Origin: JBGANR01 sp044222225 | GTDB taxonomy: Bacteria > Actinomycetota > Actinomycetes > Mycobacteriales > Mycobacteriaceae | NCBI GenBank assembly: GCA_044222225.1 | Contig: JBGANR010000012.1 | Span: forward strand, 1 to 64,000 | Direction: 5' to 3' | DNA length: 64,000 nt | In this document: positions 43,000 to 51,294 of the stretch, one piece after another | Layout of the letters: every line of letters begins with the position of its first letter | Numbering within the stretch: the first letter of the stretch is position 1 | Program-made: the position numbers and the translations under genes | The notes under the pieces: model-generated | Told to the model about the DNA's origin: nothing | The model's input: the letters and a program-made list of their open reading frames with translations, nothing else | Databases searched by the model: none

Positions 43000-44514
43000 A
43001 TGACCGACCCCCGTCACGCGTCCTCCTCGTCCGGTTCGCCTGCTGTATCGGGCAACGCCGGAGTGACGCGTGTCTTCGGGCTCGCCATCGTCGTCCTCGG
43101 CGGTGTGCAGCTGCTCGTCGTGCTCGACGGCACGGTCGTCGCGCTCGCGCTGCACCGGATCCAGGCCGAGTTCGGGCTCTCCGATCCGGCCCGCAACTGG
43201 GTGATCGCGGCCTACGTCATCGCGTTCGGCGGGCTCATGCTGCTCGGCGGCCGGCTCGGCGACACCTTCGGCCGCAAACGGATGTTCGTCACCGGTGTCG
43301 CCGGGTTCACGCTCGCGTCGTTGGGCTGTGGGCTCGCCGTTGATTCGACGATGCTCATCGCCGCCCGCGTCCTGCAGGGCGCGTCGGCGGCGGTGGCGGC
43401 GCCGACGGCGATGGCGCTCGTCGCCACGACGTACGCTCCGGGGAAGCCCCGTAACCAGGCGTTCGCGGCGTTCGCGGCGATGACAGGCCTGGGCTCGGTC
43501 GCGGGCCTCGTCGCCGGCGGGCTGCTGACGGAGGTGTCCTGGCGGGCCGTCTTCCTCATCAACATCCCGGTCGGCGCCGTTCTCATCCTCGGCGCGCTGC
43601 GATGCATCCGAGAATCGCAGGGCGAGCGGCGTCCGCTCGACGTCCCCGGTGCGGTGTTCGGCACGCTGGGCTGCTCGGCGTTCGCGTACGCGATCAACGA
43701 GGGTCCGACGGCCGGCTGGACCAGCGTCGTCGTCCTCGGTGGGGCCGTCGTCGCGGTGAGCTGCCTGGCCGCGTTCATCGTCGTCGAGCGTCGGGCCGCC
43801 AACCCGCTGCTGCCGCTGCGGCTCTTCGGCAACCCGAACCGCGTCGCGGCGGTGCTCGCGATCTTCCTCGCCGGCGGCATCGTCATGGTGATGGCCGTCT
43901 ACATCGCGCTGTACCTGCAGGACATCCTCCGGTACAGCCCGACGCAGAGCGGTCTGGCCGTCGTGCCGTTCGCCTTCGGGCTGGGCGGCGCCGCGGCCGT
44001 CGCGTCGAACCTGGCGCTGCGCATCCAGCCGCGCTGGCTCGTGCTGCTCGGCGGCGGGATCGTCGTCGCGGGCTGCCTGTTCGCGTCGAGCATCGCCGAC
44101 GACCGGCCCGCCTACTTCCCGCAGATCGCGCTGCCCGTCCTCGTCATCGGTGCCGGCGTCGGCCTGGCCGTCATCCCGCTGACGCTCTCGGTGGTCGCGG
44201 GCGTCGACGCCGCGGACATCGGTCCGCTCACCGCGCTGGCGCAGGTCGCGCAGGACCTCGGCGGAGTCGCCTCGCTTGTCGTCGTCAGTGCCTTCGCGAC
44301 ATCCCGCACGCTCGCCGAGGGCGGCGTCACGGGCCCGGCGGCCGATATGAACCCGGCCCAGCTCGACGCCCTCACCAGCGGATATGCGCTGGCGTTCGTC
44401 TCGGTCGGCGGAATCGCCCTGCTCTCGGGTGCGGCCGTGCTGTTCATGCGGTTCACCCCGGCCGAGGTGGCGGAAGGCCAGCAAGCGCAGGAGGCCGCGC
44501 ACTCGGGACTCTGA
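43000..44514 (+). CDS. efpA: DHA2-type MFS efflux protein, EfpA-like
   Basis: A 504-residue membrane protein with 14 predicted TM helices. The DHA2 motifs are present: LDGTVVALALHRIQAEFGLSD-style motif D1 in TM1, GGLMLLGGRLGDTFGRKRMF (motif A), and ARVLQGASAAVAAPTAMALV with a GFLNxP-type region (PVGAVLILGAL) later. Long hydrophobic repeats run to residue 485. ATG 43000 lies 8 nt after TACGGT (42986-42991), so it is leaderless. The place between cysG and proS matches efpA (Rv2846c), an essential efflux or lipid-transport protein of M. tuberculosis. The name rests on family plus synteny. Confidence 0.8.
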   Translation: MTDPRHASSSSGSPAVSGNAGVTRVFGLAIVVLGGVQLLVVLDGTVVALALHRIQAEFGLSDPARNWVIAAYVIAFGGLMLLGGRLGDTFGRKRMFVTGVAGFTLASLGCGLAVDSTMLIAARVLQGASAAVAAPTAMALVATTYAPGKPRNQAFAAFAAMTGLGSVAGLVAGGLLTEVSWRAVFLINIPVGAVLILGALRCIRESQGERRPLDVPGAVFGTLGCSAFAYAINEGPTAGWTSVVVLGGAVVAVSCLAAFIVVERRAANPLLPLRLFGNPNRVAAVLAIFLAGGIVMVMAVYIALYLQDILRYSPTQSGLAVVPFAFGLGGAAAVASNLALRIQPRWLVLLGGGIVVAGCLFASSIADDRPAYFPQIALPVLVIGAGVGLAVIPLTLSVVAGVDAADIGPLTALAQVAQDLGGVASLVVVSAFATSRTLAEGGVTGPAADMNPAQLDALTSGYALAFVSVGGIALLSGAAVLFMRFTPAEVAEGQQAQEAAHSGL

Positions 44515-44530
44515 GGCTGCCGGCTCTAAA

Positions 44531-44587
44531 CTGCGCCTACGGGAGGGGGAAGCCCCGTATACGGGATATCGACGTCCGTAGGCGCAG
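44531..44587. repeat. Intergenic palindrome, family B, member 1
   Basis: Perfect 12-bp arms CTGCGCCTACGG (44531-44542) and CCGTAGGCGCAG (44576-44587) enclose a core AGCCCCGTATACGGGATATC near 44551-44570. The core matches that of the palindrome at 47133-47205 at most positions, while the arms are different sequence. It lies between the converging efpA and yaaA genes and could be a bidirectional terminator, although no T-tract follows. Confidence 0.85.
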
Positions 44588-44601
44588 CGTGGATCGGCGA
44601 C

Positions 44602-45351
44602 CTACTGCGTGACGACCACCAGTTCGGATTCCGAGGCGATCTCCACCCGCTGGCCGGCGTCCGACGCGATGGCGGCCAGCGCGTCGACGTCCCGCGGCCG
44701 GCGCCGGGTGACGACCAGCGCCCGCGCCAGCAACCCCTTGTGGTGCTTGTTGAAGTGGCTCACGATGCTGCGCGTGCCGTCCGGCTGCTCGGTGACGACG
44801 GTGCACGTCACGGCGCCGGGCACGCGGCCGAGCGCCGCGTAGCCGCCGCTGCGCAGGTCGACGACGAGCTCGCCGTCGGCGGCGGCCGTCAGCGCCGGCG
44901 TCAGGGCGGGCTTCCACAGCGCGGCGAGCGTGCCGAGGCCGGGCAGCTTCGATCCCGCCGACAGCCGGTAGGCGGGGATGGCGTCGCCGCCGCGGACCAC
45001 CCCGAACAGCGCTGAGCCGATGGCCAGCCGGTCGGCGGCCTTGGTCTTCTGGGCGCGGGTGAGCGAGGCGACGTCGAGCGCGTCGTAGAGGACGCCGGTG
45101 TACCGGGCCAGGGCCGGACGCGTCCGGGCCGAGCGCAGCGCGGCGTTGCGGGCGATCTCCGCGGTGCCGTCCTTGCCCAGTCCGAGGGCCGTCCGGGCCT
45201 GCTCCGGACGCGCCGCGAGGTCGACGAGCGCGTCCGCCAGCCGGGAACGGATCGGGGTCAGCGTGTCGGCGAACGAGAGCGACGCGAGCTCGAGCGGCCC
45301 GCCGCGTCCGCCGTCCGACTTCGTCTCCGAGGGTGGCAGCAGAACGAGCAC
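44602..45351 (-). CDS. yaaA: Peroxide-stress protein YaaA (DUF328)
   Basis: A 249-residue protein of the YaaA family. It starts VLVLLPPSETKSDGG, has AARYTGVLYDALDV-type sequence (here ALARYTGVLYDALDV) and ends with IVSHFNKHHKGLLARAL, the family's basic DNA-binding-like motif. YaaA lowers free iron under peroxide stress in E. coli. GTG 45351 lies 6 nt after TACAGT, giving a leaderless message. That start agrees with the family N-terminus, and the longer frame does not. It is divergent from proS with only 40 nt between start codons, so the promoters of both genes are packed into this gap. Confidence 0.88.
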   Translation of the reverse strand: MLVLLPPSETKSDGGRGGPLELASLSFADTLTPIRSRLADALVDLAARPEQARTALGLGKDGTAEIARNAALRSARTRPALARYTGVLYDALDVASLTRAQKTKAADRLAIGSALFGVVRGGDAIPAYRLSAGSKLPGLGTLAALWKPALTPALTAAADGELVVDLRSGGYAALGRVPGAVTCTVVTEQPDGTRSIVSHFNKHHKGLLARALVVTRRRPRDVDALAAIASDAGQRVEIASESELVVVTQ

Positions 45352-45391
45352 CCGAGCACTGTAGACCACCGCGGCCACTAGACTCCGACGG

Positions 45392-47131
45392 GTGATCACC
45401 CGCATGTCAGCCCTTTTCCTGCGCACCCTGCGCGACGATCCCGCCGATGCCGAGGTGGCCAGCCACAAGCTGCTCGTCCGCGGCGGCTACGTGCGGCGCA
45501 TCGCGCCGGGCGTCTACGCCTGGCTGCCGCTCGGTCTGCGGGTGCTGCGCAACATCGACCGCGTCGTCCGCGAGGAGATGAACCGTATCGGCGCGCAGGA
45601 GATCTCGCTGCCGGCGCTGCTGCCGCGTGAGCCCTACGAGGCGACGGGCCGCTGGAGCGAGTACGGCGACGCACTGTTCCGGCTGCAGGATCGCAAGGGC
45701 AACGACATGCTGCTCGGGCCGACGCACGAGGAGATCTTCGCCCAGATCGTCAAGGGCGAGTTCAGCTCGTACAAGGATCTGCCCGTCATCCTCTACCAGA
45801 TCCAGACCAAGTACCGGGACGAGGAGCGTCCCCGCGCCGGCATTCTGCGCGGCCGGGAGTTCATCATGAAGGACTCCTACTCCTTCGACCTGACCGACGA
45901 GGGCCTGAGTGAGGCGTACCTCAAGCACCGCGCCGCCTACCAGGCGATCTTCGATCGACTCGGCGTCAAGTACGTCATCGTGGCCGCGACGTCCGGCGCG
46001 ATGGGCGGCAGCGCGAGCGAGGAGTTCCTCGCCGAGGCCGAGGCCGGTGAGGACACGTTCGTCCGCTGCGTCGAGTCCGGCTATGCCGCGAACGTCGAGG
46101 CCGTGGTGACGGCCGTGCCCGCGCCGGTGGCGATCGAGGGCCAGCCGGCGGCGCAGCGGGTGTCGACGCCCGGCGCCGCGACCATCGACGCACTCGTCTC
46201 GTGGGCGCGGGAGAACGGCCGCCCTGAGGCGACGGCGGCCGACACCCTCAAGACGATCGTCGTCGAGCTGACCGCGCCCGGCGGGGAGCCGGAGCTCGTC
46301 GGCGTCCTCGTCCCCGGCGATCGGGAGATCGACGCCAAGCGCATGGAGGCGTCGTTCGAGCCCGCGGTGGCCGAACTGCTGACGGCCGAGCGGTTCGGGA
46401 AGTACCCGTTCGTCGTCAAGGGCTACGTCGGCCCGCAGGCGCTGGCGGCCAACGGGGTGCGGGTTCTCGCCGATCCGCGGGTCGCCGAGGGCAGCCGCTG
46501 GATCATCGGCGGCGACGAGGCCGACACGCACATCGTCGACGCCGTGGTCGGCCGCGACTTCACGCCGGACGGCACGATCGAGGCGGCCGAGGTGCGCGAG
46601 GGCGACCTCTCGCCCGACGGCGCCGGACCGCTGGTCGCGGCGCGCGGCATCGAGATCGGCCACATCTTCCAGCTCGGCCGCAAGTACACCGACGCCTTCG
46701 ACGTCGACGTCCTCAGTGAGAACGGCAAGCCGGTGCGGCTGACGATGGGCTCCTACGGCGTCGGTGTCTCGCGGCTCGTCGCCGTGCTCGCCGAGCAGAG
46801 CAACGACGAGAAGGGGCTGATCTGGCCGGCGGGCGTCGCGCCGTTCGACGTGCACATCGTCGTCGCCGGACGGACGGCCGAACTGCTGGCCGCCGGCGAG
46901 GAGGTCGCCGCTCAGCTGTCCGAGAAGGGCCTGGAGGTGCTGCTCGACGACCGCAAGGTCTCGCCGGGCGTCAAGTTCACCGATGCCGAGCTACTCGGCA
47001 ACCCGGCGATCGTCGTCATCGGACGCGGCTGGGCGAACGGCGTCGCGGAGTTGCGCGACCGGGCCACGGGCGATTCGGTGGAGGTACCGGCCGCGGAGCT
47101 CGTCGATCGGGTGGTCGCGGCCGGGCGGTAG
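45392..47131 (+). CDS. proS: Prolyl-tRNA synthetase (bacterial type with editing insert)
   Basis: A 579-residue class II aminoacyl-tRNA synthetase. Motif 1 region is GLRVLRNIDRVVREEMNRIGAQE, motif 2 is YRDEERPRAGILRGREFIMKDSYSF, motif 3 is GSYGVGVSRLVAVLAEQ. The INS editing domain of bacterial ProRS (about 215-380) lies between motifs 2 and 3. The C-terminal anticodon-binding domain is about 470-579. GTG 45392 lies 7 nt after TAGACT (45379-45384), so it is leaderless. It is the Rv2845c ortholog by sequence and neighbourhood. Confidence 0.95.
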   Translation: MITRMSALFLRTLRDDPADAEVASHKLLVRGGYVRRIAPGVYAWLPLGLRVLRNIDRVVREEMNRIGAQEISLPALLPREPYEATGRWSEYGDALFRLQDRKGNDMLLGPTHEEIFAQIVKGEFSSYKDLPVILYQIQTKYRDEERPRAGILRGREFIMKDSYSFDLTDEGLSEAYLKHRAAYQAIFDRLGVKYVIVAATSGAMGGSASEEFLAEAEAGEDTFVRCVESGYAANVEAVVTAVPAPVAIEGQPAAQRVSTPGAATIDALVSWARENGRPEATAADTLKTIVVELTAPGGEPELVGVLVPGDREIDAKRMEASFEPAVAELLTAERFGKYPFVVKGYVGPQALAANGVRVLADPRVAEGSRWIIGGDEADTHIVDAVVGRDFTPDGTIEAAEVREGDLSPDGAGPLVAARGIEIGHIFQLGRKYTDAFDVDVLSENGKPVRLTMGSYGVGVSRLVAVLAEQSNDEKGLIWPAGVAPFDVHIVVAGRTAELLAAGEEVAAQLSEKGLEVLLDDRKVSPGVKFTDAELLGNPAIVVIGRGWANGVAELRDRATGDSVEVPAAELVDRVVAAGR

Positions 47132-47132
47132 C

Positions 47133-47205
47133 GCTGAAAACTGCTCGAGATCGGGTCGATAGCCCCGCATAGCGGTTATCGGCCGATTCTCGAGCAGTTT
47201 TCAGC
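47133..47205. repeat. Intergenic palindrome, family B, member 2
   Basis: It begins 1 nt after the proS stop. Arms 47133-47154 and 47183-47205 are 22-23 bp and complementary with a single bulged base, starting GCTGAAAACTGCTCGAGA. The core AGCCCCGCATAGCGGTTATC (47161-47180) matches the core at 44531-44587 at about 17 of 21 positions including the next base. The arms differ entirely. It lies between converging proS and a metallophosphatase gene, so a terminator role is plausible. Confidence 0.88.
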
Positions 47206-47226
47206 CGGCGCCCGGGCCGTCGGGAG

Positions 47227-48036
47227 CTATTCGGGCTGCGGCGGCTCGACGGCCGTCACGACGAAGGCGCTCCAGTCCGGTGTCGCCTCGGCCAGGTGGC
47301 CGGGGTCGACGCCGATGAACCGGCCGCCGAGCAGCCGAGTCGTCTCGTGGTGGGTCTTCGCGTCGTAGGTCGTCGCCGGGTCCGAACACGGCCCGTGTGA
47401 GCCGGTGTGGCCGTGCACCTGACTGAACGGCAGCCGGCAACTGCTCCAACCCGGCAGCAGTTCGGTGACGCGGTCGGCCCAGATCGGGCCCACCGTCGGG
47501 TTCGGCGGCCCGCCGAGCAGGCGTCCGCCGGAGTAGACCGCGGGCGAGCCGTCTCGCGCGAGCGCGTTGATCCGCTTCGCCGCCTCCACGGCCGTCGGCG
47601 GGGAGTGGAGCTGCTCGCGCCAGAACTGTTCGGTGACGCCGGCGTGCGTGATGAGGAAGTCCTCGTCCTGAGTGCGGACCGCCACGGCGGCGTGGACCAG
47701 CCCGTTGCGCCACCAGCGGCGCAGGATCCGCCGGGACCCGAAGCGCAGGTTCTCGGGCCAGAGGAACATCTGCGGACGCAGATAGTAGACCTCGTGGTTG
47801 CCGATGAGCTGTACCCAGCGGCGCGGCTGCTCGGTCAGGTAGCGGTCGACGAGCCGCAGGACGCCGTCGGAATCGGGGCCGCGGTGGACGAGGTCGCCGA
47901 CCTGCACGACGATGAGATCGTCGGGCAGCCGGCCGTCGGCGTCGGCGCCGAGCCGCCGCAACTCACGCTCGAGCTCTTCGCGGTGTCCGCCGACATCGCC
48001 GATCACGGCCACCCGTACCTGCGTGCCCTGCGTCAT
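47227..48036 (-). CDS. Calcineurin-like metallophosphoesterase (PPP type)
   Basis: A 269-residue protein with the dinuclear-metal motifs in order: IGDVGGHREEL (D, H), VGDLVHRGPDS (D), LIGNHEVYYL (N, H), ITHAGVTEQFW (H) and VHGHTGSH (H). This is the PPP-like order, similar to bacterial protein phosphatases and diadenosine-tetraphosphate hydrolases. AAGGAG lies 6 nt before ATG 48036. It is 83 nt downstream of the cNMP/CBS gene on the same strand. Substrate not assigned. Confidence 0.82.
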   Translation of the reverse strand: MTQGTQVRVAVIGDVGGHREELERELRRLGADADGRLPDDLIVVQVGDLVHRGPDSDGVLRLVDRYLTEQPRRWVQLIGNHEVYYLRPQMFLWPENLRFGSRRILRRWWRNGLVHAAVAVRTQDEDFLITHAGVTEQFWREQLHSPPTAVEAAKRINALARDGSPAVYSGGRLLGGPPNPTVGPIWADRVTELLPGWSSCRLPFSQVHGHTGSHGPCSDPATTYDAKTHHETTRLLGGRFIGVDPGHLAEATPDWSAFVVTAVEPPQPE

Positions 48037-48119
48037 CGTGCACTCCTTCCCGGCGCCCCGCCGCCCGCCTTCGAGCGTCGCCGACGGCCGATCGGCCCGG
48101 CCACGCTCCTGGCGCGGCC

Positions 48120-50156
48120 CTACGATCGTCCAGACTTCTTCCCACGCTTGGGCGTCCTCCGCAACCCGGCGCCCCTCGCGAGGTCCTTCGCGATCCGTGC
48201 CGCGCCCTTCGACTTCTTCGGCTCGGCACCGCGCCTACCTCCGGGAGCCGCCTTGCCGGCGTCGACACCACGCCCGCCGGCGAGGGGCGTGGGCGCCGGC
48301 GGCCGCAGGGTCTGCTGCGGCTTGGCGAGTTCGGCGGGCGACATCATGTGCGCCATCCGGTCCATGCGCCGCTGGATGGTCGAGATCTCCCGGACGGTCC
48401 GATCGACGACGCTGCGGTCGATGGGCGAGAGTTCGTCGCGCACGATGATGTCGTCCGGCGTCACGCCTTCCTCGAACTGTCGCAGCTGATGCTCCAGGCG
48501 GAGCAGTTGCAGCGCCTCGAAGGCCTCGATGAGTCGCGCGGCGTCCCGCTCGGGCAGCAGCTCCGAACCGGCCGCGGCCCGCAGCCGGCGCGTCGTCTGC
48601 AACTCGGTGGAGCCGACGCCCAGCGCGGCCCAACGGGCGATGTTGACGATCGGCAGCAGTCCCCGGGACTTGACGTCGAAGTCGTCGCCGCGACCCGCGA
48701 GCTTGTCGCGCATCGTGCTCAGCTTCGCGCGGCGCGCCAGCGACTCGAAGAGGAGTAGCTCCATCGTCGACGGGTGCCGGTTGAAGTCGGCGAACACCCG
48801 CGCCGGCTCGGGCAGGCTCGGGTCGCCCATGATCGGCCGGGCGTCCACGAGCAGGGAGGCCATGATGGTGCCCTGGTTCTCGCGCGGCCGAGCGAGCCAG
48901 CCGGTCGCCGCTTCGCGCCACTGCGAGTCGGTGCGGGAGAAGCCCTTGTGCTTCGGGAACGCACGGTGGGAGTCGACGCTGATGCCGCAGCGGGTCAGCA
49001 CGTCGCCGACCTCGCCGAAGGCCTCCCGATAGCGCGGGATCTCGTCGGCGTATTCGTCCTCGAACGTCACCGCGGCGTCGACGTCGGAGGCGAGGACGGC
49101 CTCGCGGCGGCCGTTGCTGCCCAGCGAGAGCCAGGTGAAGGCGTCGGTGGTCAGATCGGGGTGGCCGTCGAAGACGAGGGTGATGGCGCGGCGCACGATC
49201 GAGTCGACGATCGCCGAGTTGACGGCGATGACCCTGTCGGCGGCGAGCCCGCGCCGGAGGATCTCCGCGAGCATGACGGGGACGCGCCGGGCACGGGCGA
49301 CGAGGTCGTCGATGCTGCGGGCCTGCCGGATCTGTTCGTTGATGCTCGCGCCGGCGGTGCTCGGCGAGAACACGAAGTCCCGTTCGGCGACGACGCCCTG
49401 CAGCACGCCGTCGGCGCCCGTGACCAGGAGGAACTCGACGTCGCGGTCGAGCATCTCGATGAGGGCGTCGGCCGAGGACATGCTGAGTGAGGCCGTCGCC
49501 GCGGGATACGTCATGGCGGCCAGGGCGGGGGAGTCGGCGGGCAGCCCCTCGGCGAGGACGACGCGGCGCAGCGACGCGTCGGTGACGAGCCCGAACCGGC
49601 CGTCACCGGTGTCGACGGCGGCGTACGGCAGATCGAGCCCGGTCATCAGGCGGGCGAGCTCGGTGATGGACTGATCGGGCCGCACGACGAGCGGCTTCTG
49701 CCGGACGAGGTCGCCGACCACCGTGTACACCGGCGGCCCCGCGGCCAGCTTGCGCGCGTGCGAGATGTGCTCGGCGAGGTAGCGGGCGCCGCTGCGGGAG
49801 GCGAAGGCGGGCATGATGACGTCCACGGGGAACCGTGCGATGCAGGACTTCGTCCGGGCGACGACGCGCGGTCCGGCGGGCTTGGCGGTGAGCGCCGCGG
49901 AGAAGCCGAGCGCCTCGCCGGGACCGCATTTGTCGGCGGCGTCCTCATTGATGCGGTCGGCGTCGAGCCAGAGCTCGACCTCGCCGGAGAGAACGACGAA
50001 CACGTCCTCCGGCGCGGCCGCGAAGGCGTCGAAGACGAGATCGCCGGGCGCGTACTCCTCGAGCTGCGCGGCGGCGACGGCGGACGCGAGGTCGTCGGGG
50101 TTCAGGGAGTCGAACGGTCGGTAGGTCGCGAGGAGCGCCGCGAGGTCGTCTGACAC
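48120..50156 (-). CDS. cNMP-binding / CBS-pair / DUF294 nucleotidyltransferase protein
   Basis: A 678-residue cytoplasmic signalling protein. The N-terminal cyclic-nucleotide-binding-like domain is at about 1-130 (YAPGDLVFDAF, VVLSGEVELWLD). A CBS pair is at about 150-280 (VVRPDQSITELARLM, ADALIEMLDRDVEFLLVTGADG). A GlnD-like nucleotidyltransferase with SLGSNGRREAVLASDVDAAV and a C-terminal DUF294 helical domain follow. A basic Pro/Gly/Lys tail closes it. GTG 50156 lies 7 nt after TACGGT (plus-strand 50164-50169), so it is leaderless. Such proteins may nucleotidylate a target in response to a nucleotide ligand; the target is unknown. Confidence 0.85.
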   Translation of the reverse strand: MSDDLAALLATYRPFDSLNPDDLASAVAAAQLEEYAPGDLVFDAFAAAPEDVFVVLSGEVELWLDADRINEDAADKCGPGEALGFSAALTAKPAGPRVVARTKSCIARFPVDVIMPAFASRSGARYLAEHISHARKLAAGPPVYTVVGDLVRQKPLVVRPDQSITELARLMTGLDLPYAAVDTGDGRFGLVTDASLRRVVLAEGLPADSPALAAMTYPAATASLSMSSADALIEMLDRDVEFLLVTGADGVLQGVVAERDFVFSPSTAGASINEQIRQARSIDDLVARARRVPVMLAEILRRGLAADRVIAVNSAIVDSIVRRAITLVFDGHPDLTTDAFTWLSLGSNGRREAVLASDVDAAVTFEDEYADEIPRYREAFGEVGDVLTRCGISVDSHRAFPKHKGFSRTDSQWREAATGWLARPRENQGTIMASLLVDARPIMGDPSLPEPARVFADFNRHPSTMELLLFESLARRAKLSTMRDKLAGRGDDFDVKSRGLLPIVNIARWAALGVGSTELQTTRRLRAAAGSELLPERDAARLIEAFEALQLLRLEHQLRQFEEGVTPDDIIVRDELSPIDRSVVDRTVREISTIQRRMDRMAHMMSPAELAKPQQTLRPPAPTPLAGGRGVDAGKAAPGGRRGAEPKKSKGAARIAKDLARGAGLRRTPKRGKKSGRS

Positions 50157-50262
50157 GGCCGCGACCGTAACAGTGCGGCCCCCGGCTACGGGGTGGTTTC
50201 GCTGAGGCAGGGGCAGATTGTCAGGCAGTGTTGCAGTGCCGCGTGGCCCGGGCGGGGGATGA

Positions 50263-50273
50263 TTGTCGGACAA
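50263..50273. promoter_or_regulatory. Putative GntR operator TTGTCGGACAA
   Basis: The palindrome TTGT-CGG-ACAA fits the TNGTNNNACNA core known for FCD-type GntR regulators. It lies 52 nt upstream of the TAGAAT box (50325-50330) that precedes the GntR gene. Autoregulation is the simplest reading; the site lies between divergent genes and could also affect the cNMP/CBS gene. Confidence 0.45.
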
Positions 50274-50338
50274 AGCTGTGGATCCTCCTTGGCTTCGAGC
50301 GTCTCCGGAGTCGGTGCCCTACGGTAGAATCCGGCGTC

Positions 50339-50398
50339 GTGAACGATGGGCGTCTCGATTCGAGGGTAGTGCGAGCGACGGTGACGCCGTCGTGGTGA
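50339..50398 (+). CDS. Leaderless 19-codon upstream ORF of the GntR gene
   Basis: TAGAAT at 50325-50330 is followed after 8 nt by GTG 50339. The frame (MNDGRLDSRVVRATVTPSW) ends at TGA 50396-50398. That stop overlaps the GntR start codon as GTGA. The geometry indicates a leaderless short ORF whose translation would deliver ribosomes to the regulator gene. It has no Cys or rare-codon run that would suggest a specific attenuation signal. Confidence 0.45.
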   Translation: MNDGRLDSRVVRATVTPSW

Positions 50399-51111
50399 CT
50401 CAGCGGACGCCGTCGGGCGATTCACGAACCGGTGGTGCCGTGTTGCTGCCCGTGGCCGCCATGACGCGACGCGACGGCGTCGTCAACGAGATCCGGCGTG
50501 CGATCGTGCTGGGCGTACTCACCCCTGGTGAGAAGCTCACTGAGAATGGCCTGGCGAAGTCGCTGCAGGTCAGCCGGCCGACGATGCGCGAGGCGCTGGG
50601 CCAGCTCACCCAGGAGGGGCTCGTCGTCTCCGAGCCGTACCGGGGCCTGCGGATCGCCGATCTCGACCCCGCCGCGATCCTCGACATCGCCCGTACCCGC
50701 GTCGCGCTCGACATGCTGGCCGTCGAGGACATCCTCGCCGACGCGTCCGGGCGCCGCCTCGCCGCCGTGCGGGCGGCCTGGCGCGAGTACGACGCACTGC
50801 CCGCCGACGCGGGCCCGGTCGAGGCGCACGAGGCGCACGTGGCCTTCCACCGGCGGATCTGGGAGGCGTCCGAGAACGCCTTGCTGGTGCGCTTGTGGCC
50901 GGTCACCGAGGCGCATCTGACGATCGTGCTCGCCTACGACCAGGCCGCCCGGCCGAACCTCCGCCGCGTCCACGACCTGCACGAATCGGTGGTCGAGGCG
51001 ATCGAATCGGGCGATCTCGATCGCGTCCGCGCGGCGCTCGCCGTCCATACTCTCGACACGGCCAGGGATCTCGTCGAGATCCTGACGTCACGGTCCGTCG
51101 GCGCGTCCTGA
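50395..51111 (+). CDS. GntR-family (FCD) transcriptional regulator
   Basis: A 238-residue regulator. The winged helix is at about 25-90 (TRRDGVVNEIRRAIVLGVLTPG, LAKSLQVSRPTMREAL, LTQEGLVVSEPYRGLRIA). An FCD domain is at about 95-225, with metal residues in EAHEAHVAFHRRIWEASEN and LRRVHDLHESVVEAI. GTG 50395 is used because it couples to the upstream ORF stop. ATG 50461 would still keep the DNA-binding domain and is an alternative. Effector and targets are unknown; asnB is convergent and probably not a target. Confidence 0.8.
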   Translation: MTQRTPSGDSRTGGAVLLPVAAMTRRDGVVNEIRRAIVLGVLTPGEKLTENGLAKSLQVSRPTMREALGQLTQEGLVVSEPYRGLRIADLDPAAILDIARTRVALDMLAVEDILADASGRRLAAVRAAWREYDALPADAGPVEAHEAHVAFHRRIWEASENALLVRLWPVTEAHLTIVLAYDQAARPNLRRVHDLHESVVEAIESGDLDRVRAALAVHTLDTARDLVEILTSRSVGAS

Positions 51112-51243
51112 CGCGGCTATGCGGGGGCCCGGCGGCGGGACGACCCACCGGCGGACCGCAGTCCCCCGGGCCCTAGCGGGCCCTCCCGCCAGGCCCGATG
51201 CCAGCGGTCCGGGGAGCACCACCCACCACCGCCCGCCTGCCTA

Positions 51244-51284
51244 ACGACGAAAGGCGCCCGGATCGCTCCGGGCGCCTTTGTCGT
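51244..51284. terminator. Bidirectional intrinsic terminator between GntR and asnB
   Basis: The stem AAAGGCGCCCGGA (51250-51262) / TCCGGGCGCCTTT (51267-51279) has a TCGC loop. The A- and T-rich flanks ACGACG / GTCGT extend it. With A and T tracts on both sides it can end both converging transcripts. Confidence 0.85.
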
Positions 51285-51294
51285 ACGCGGGCCG

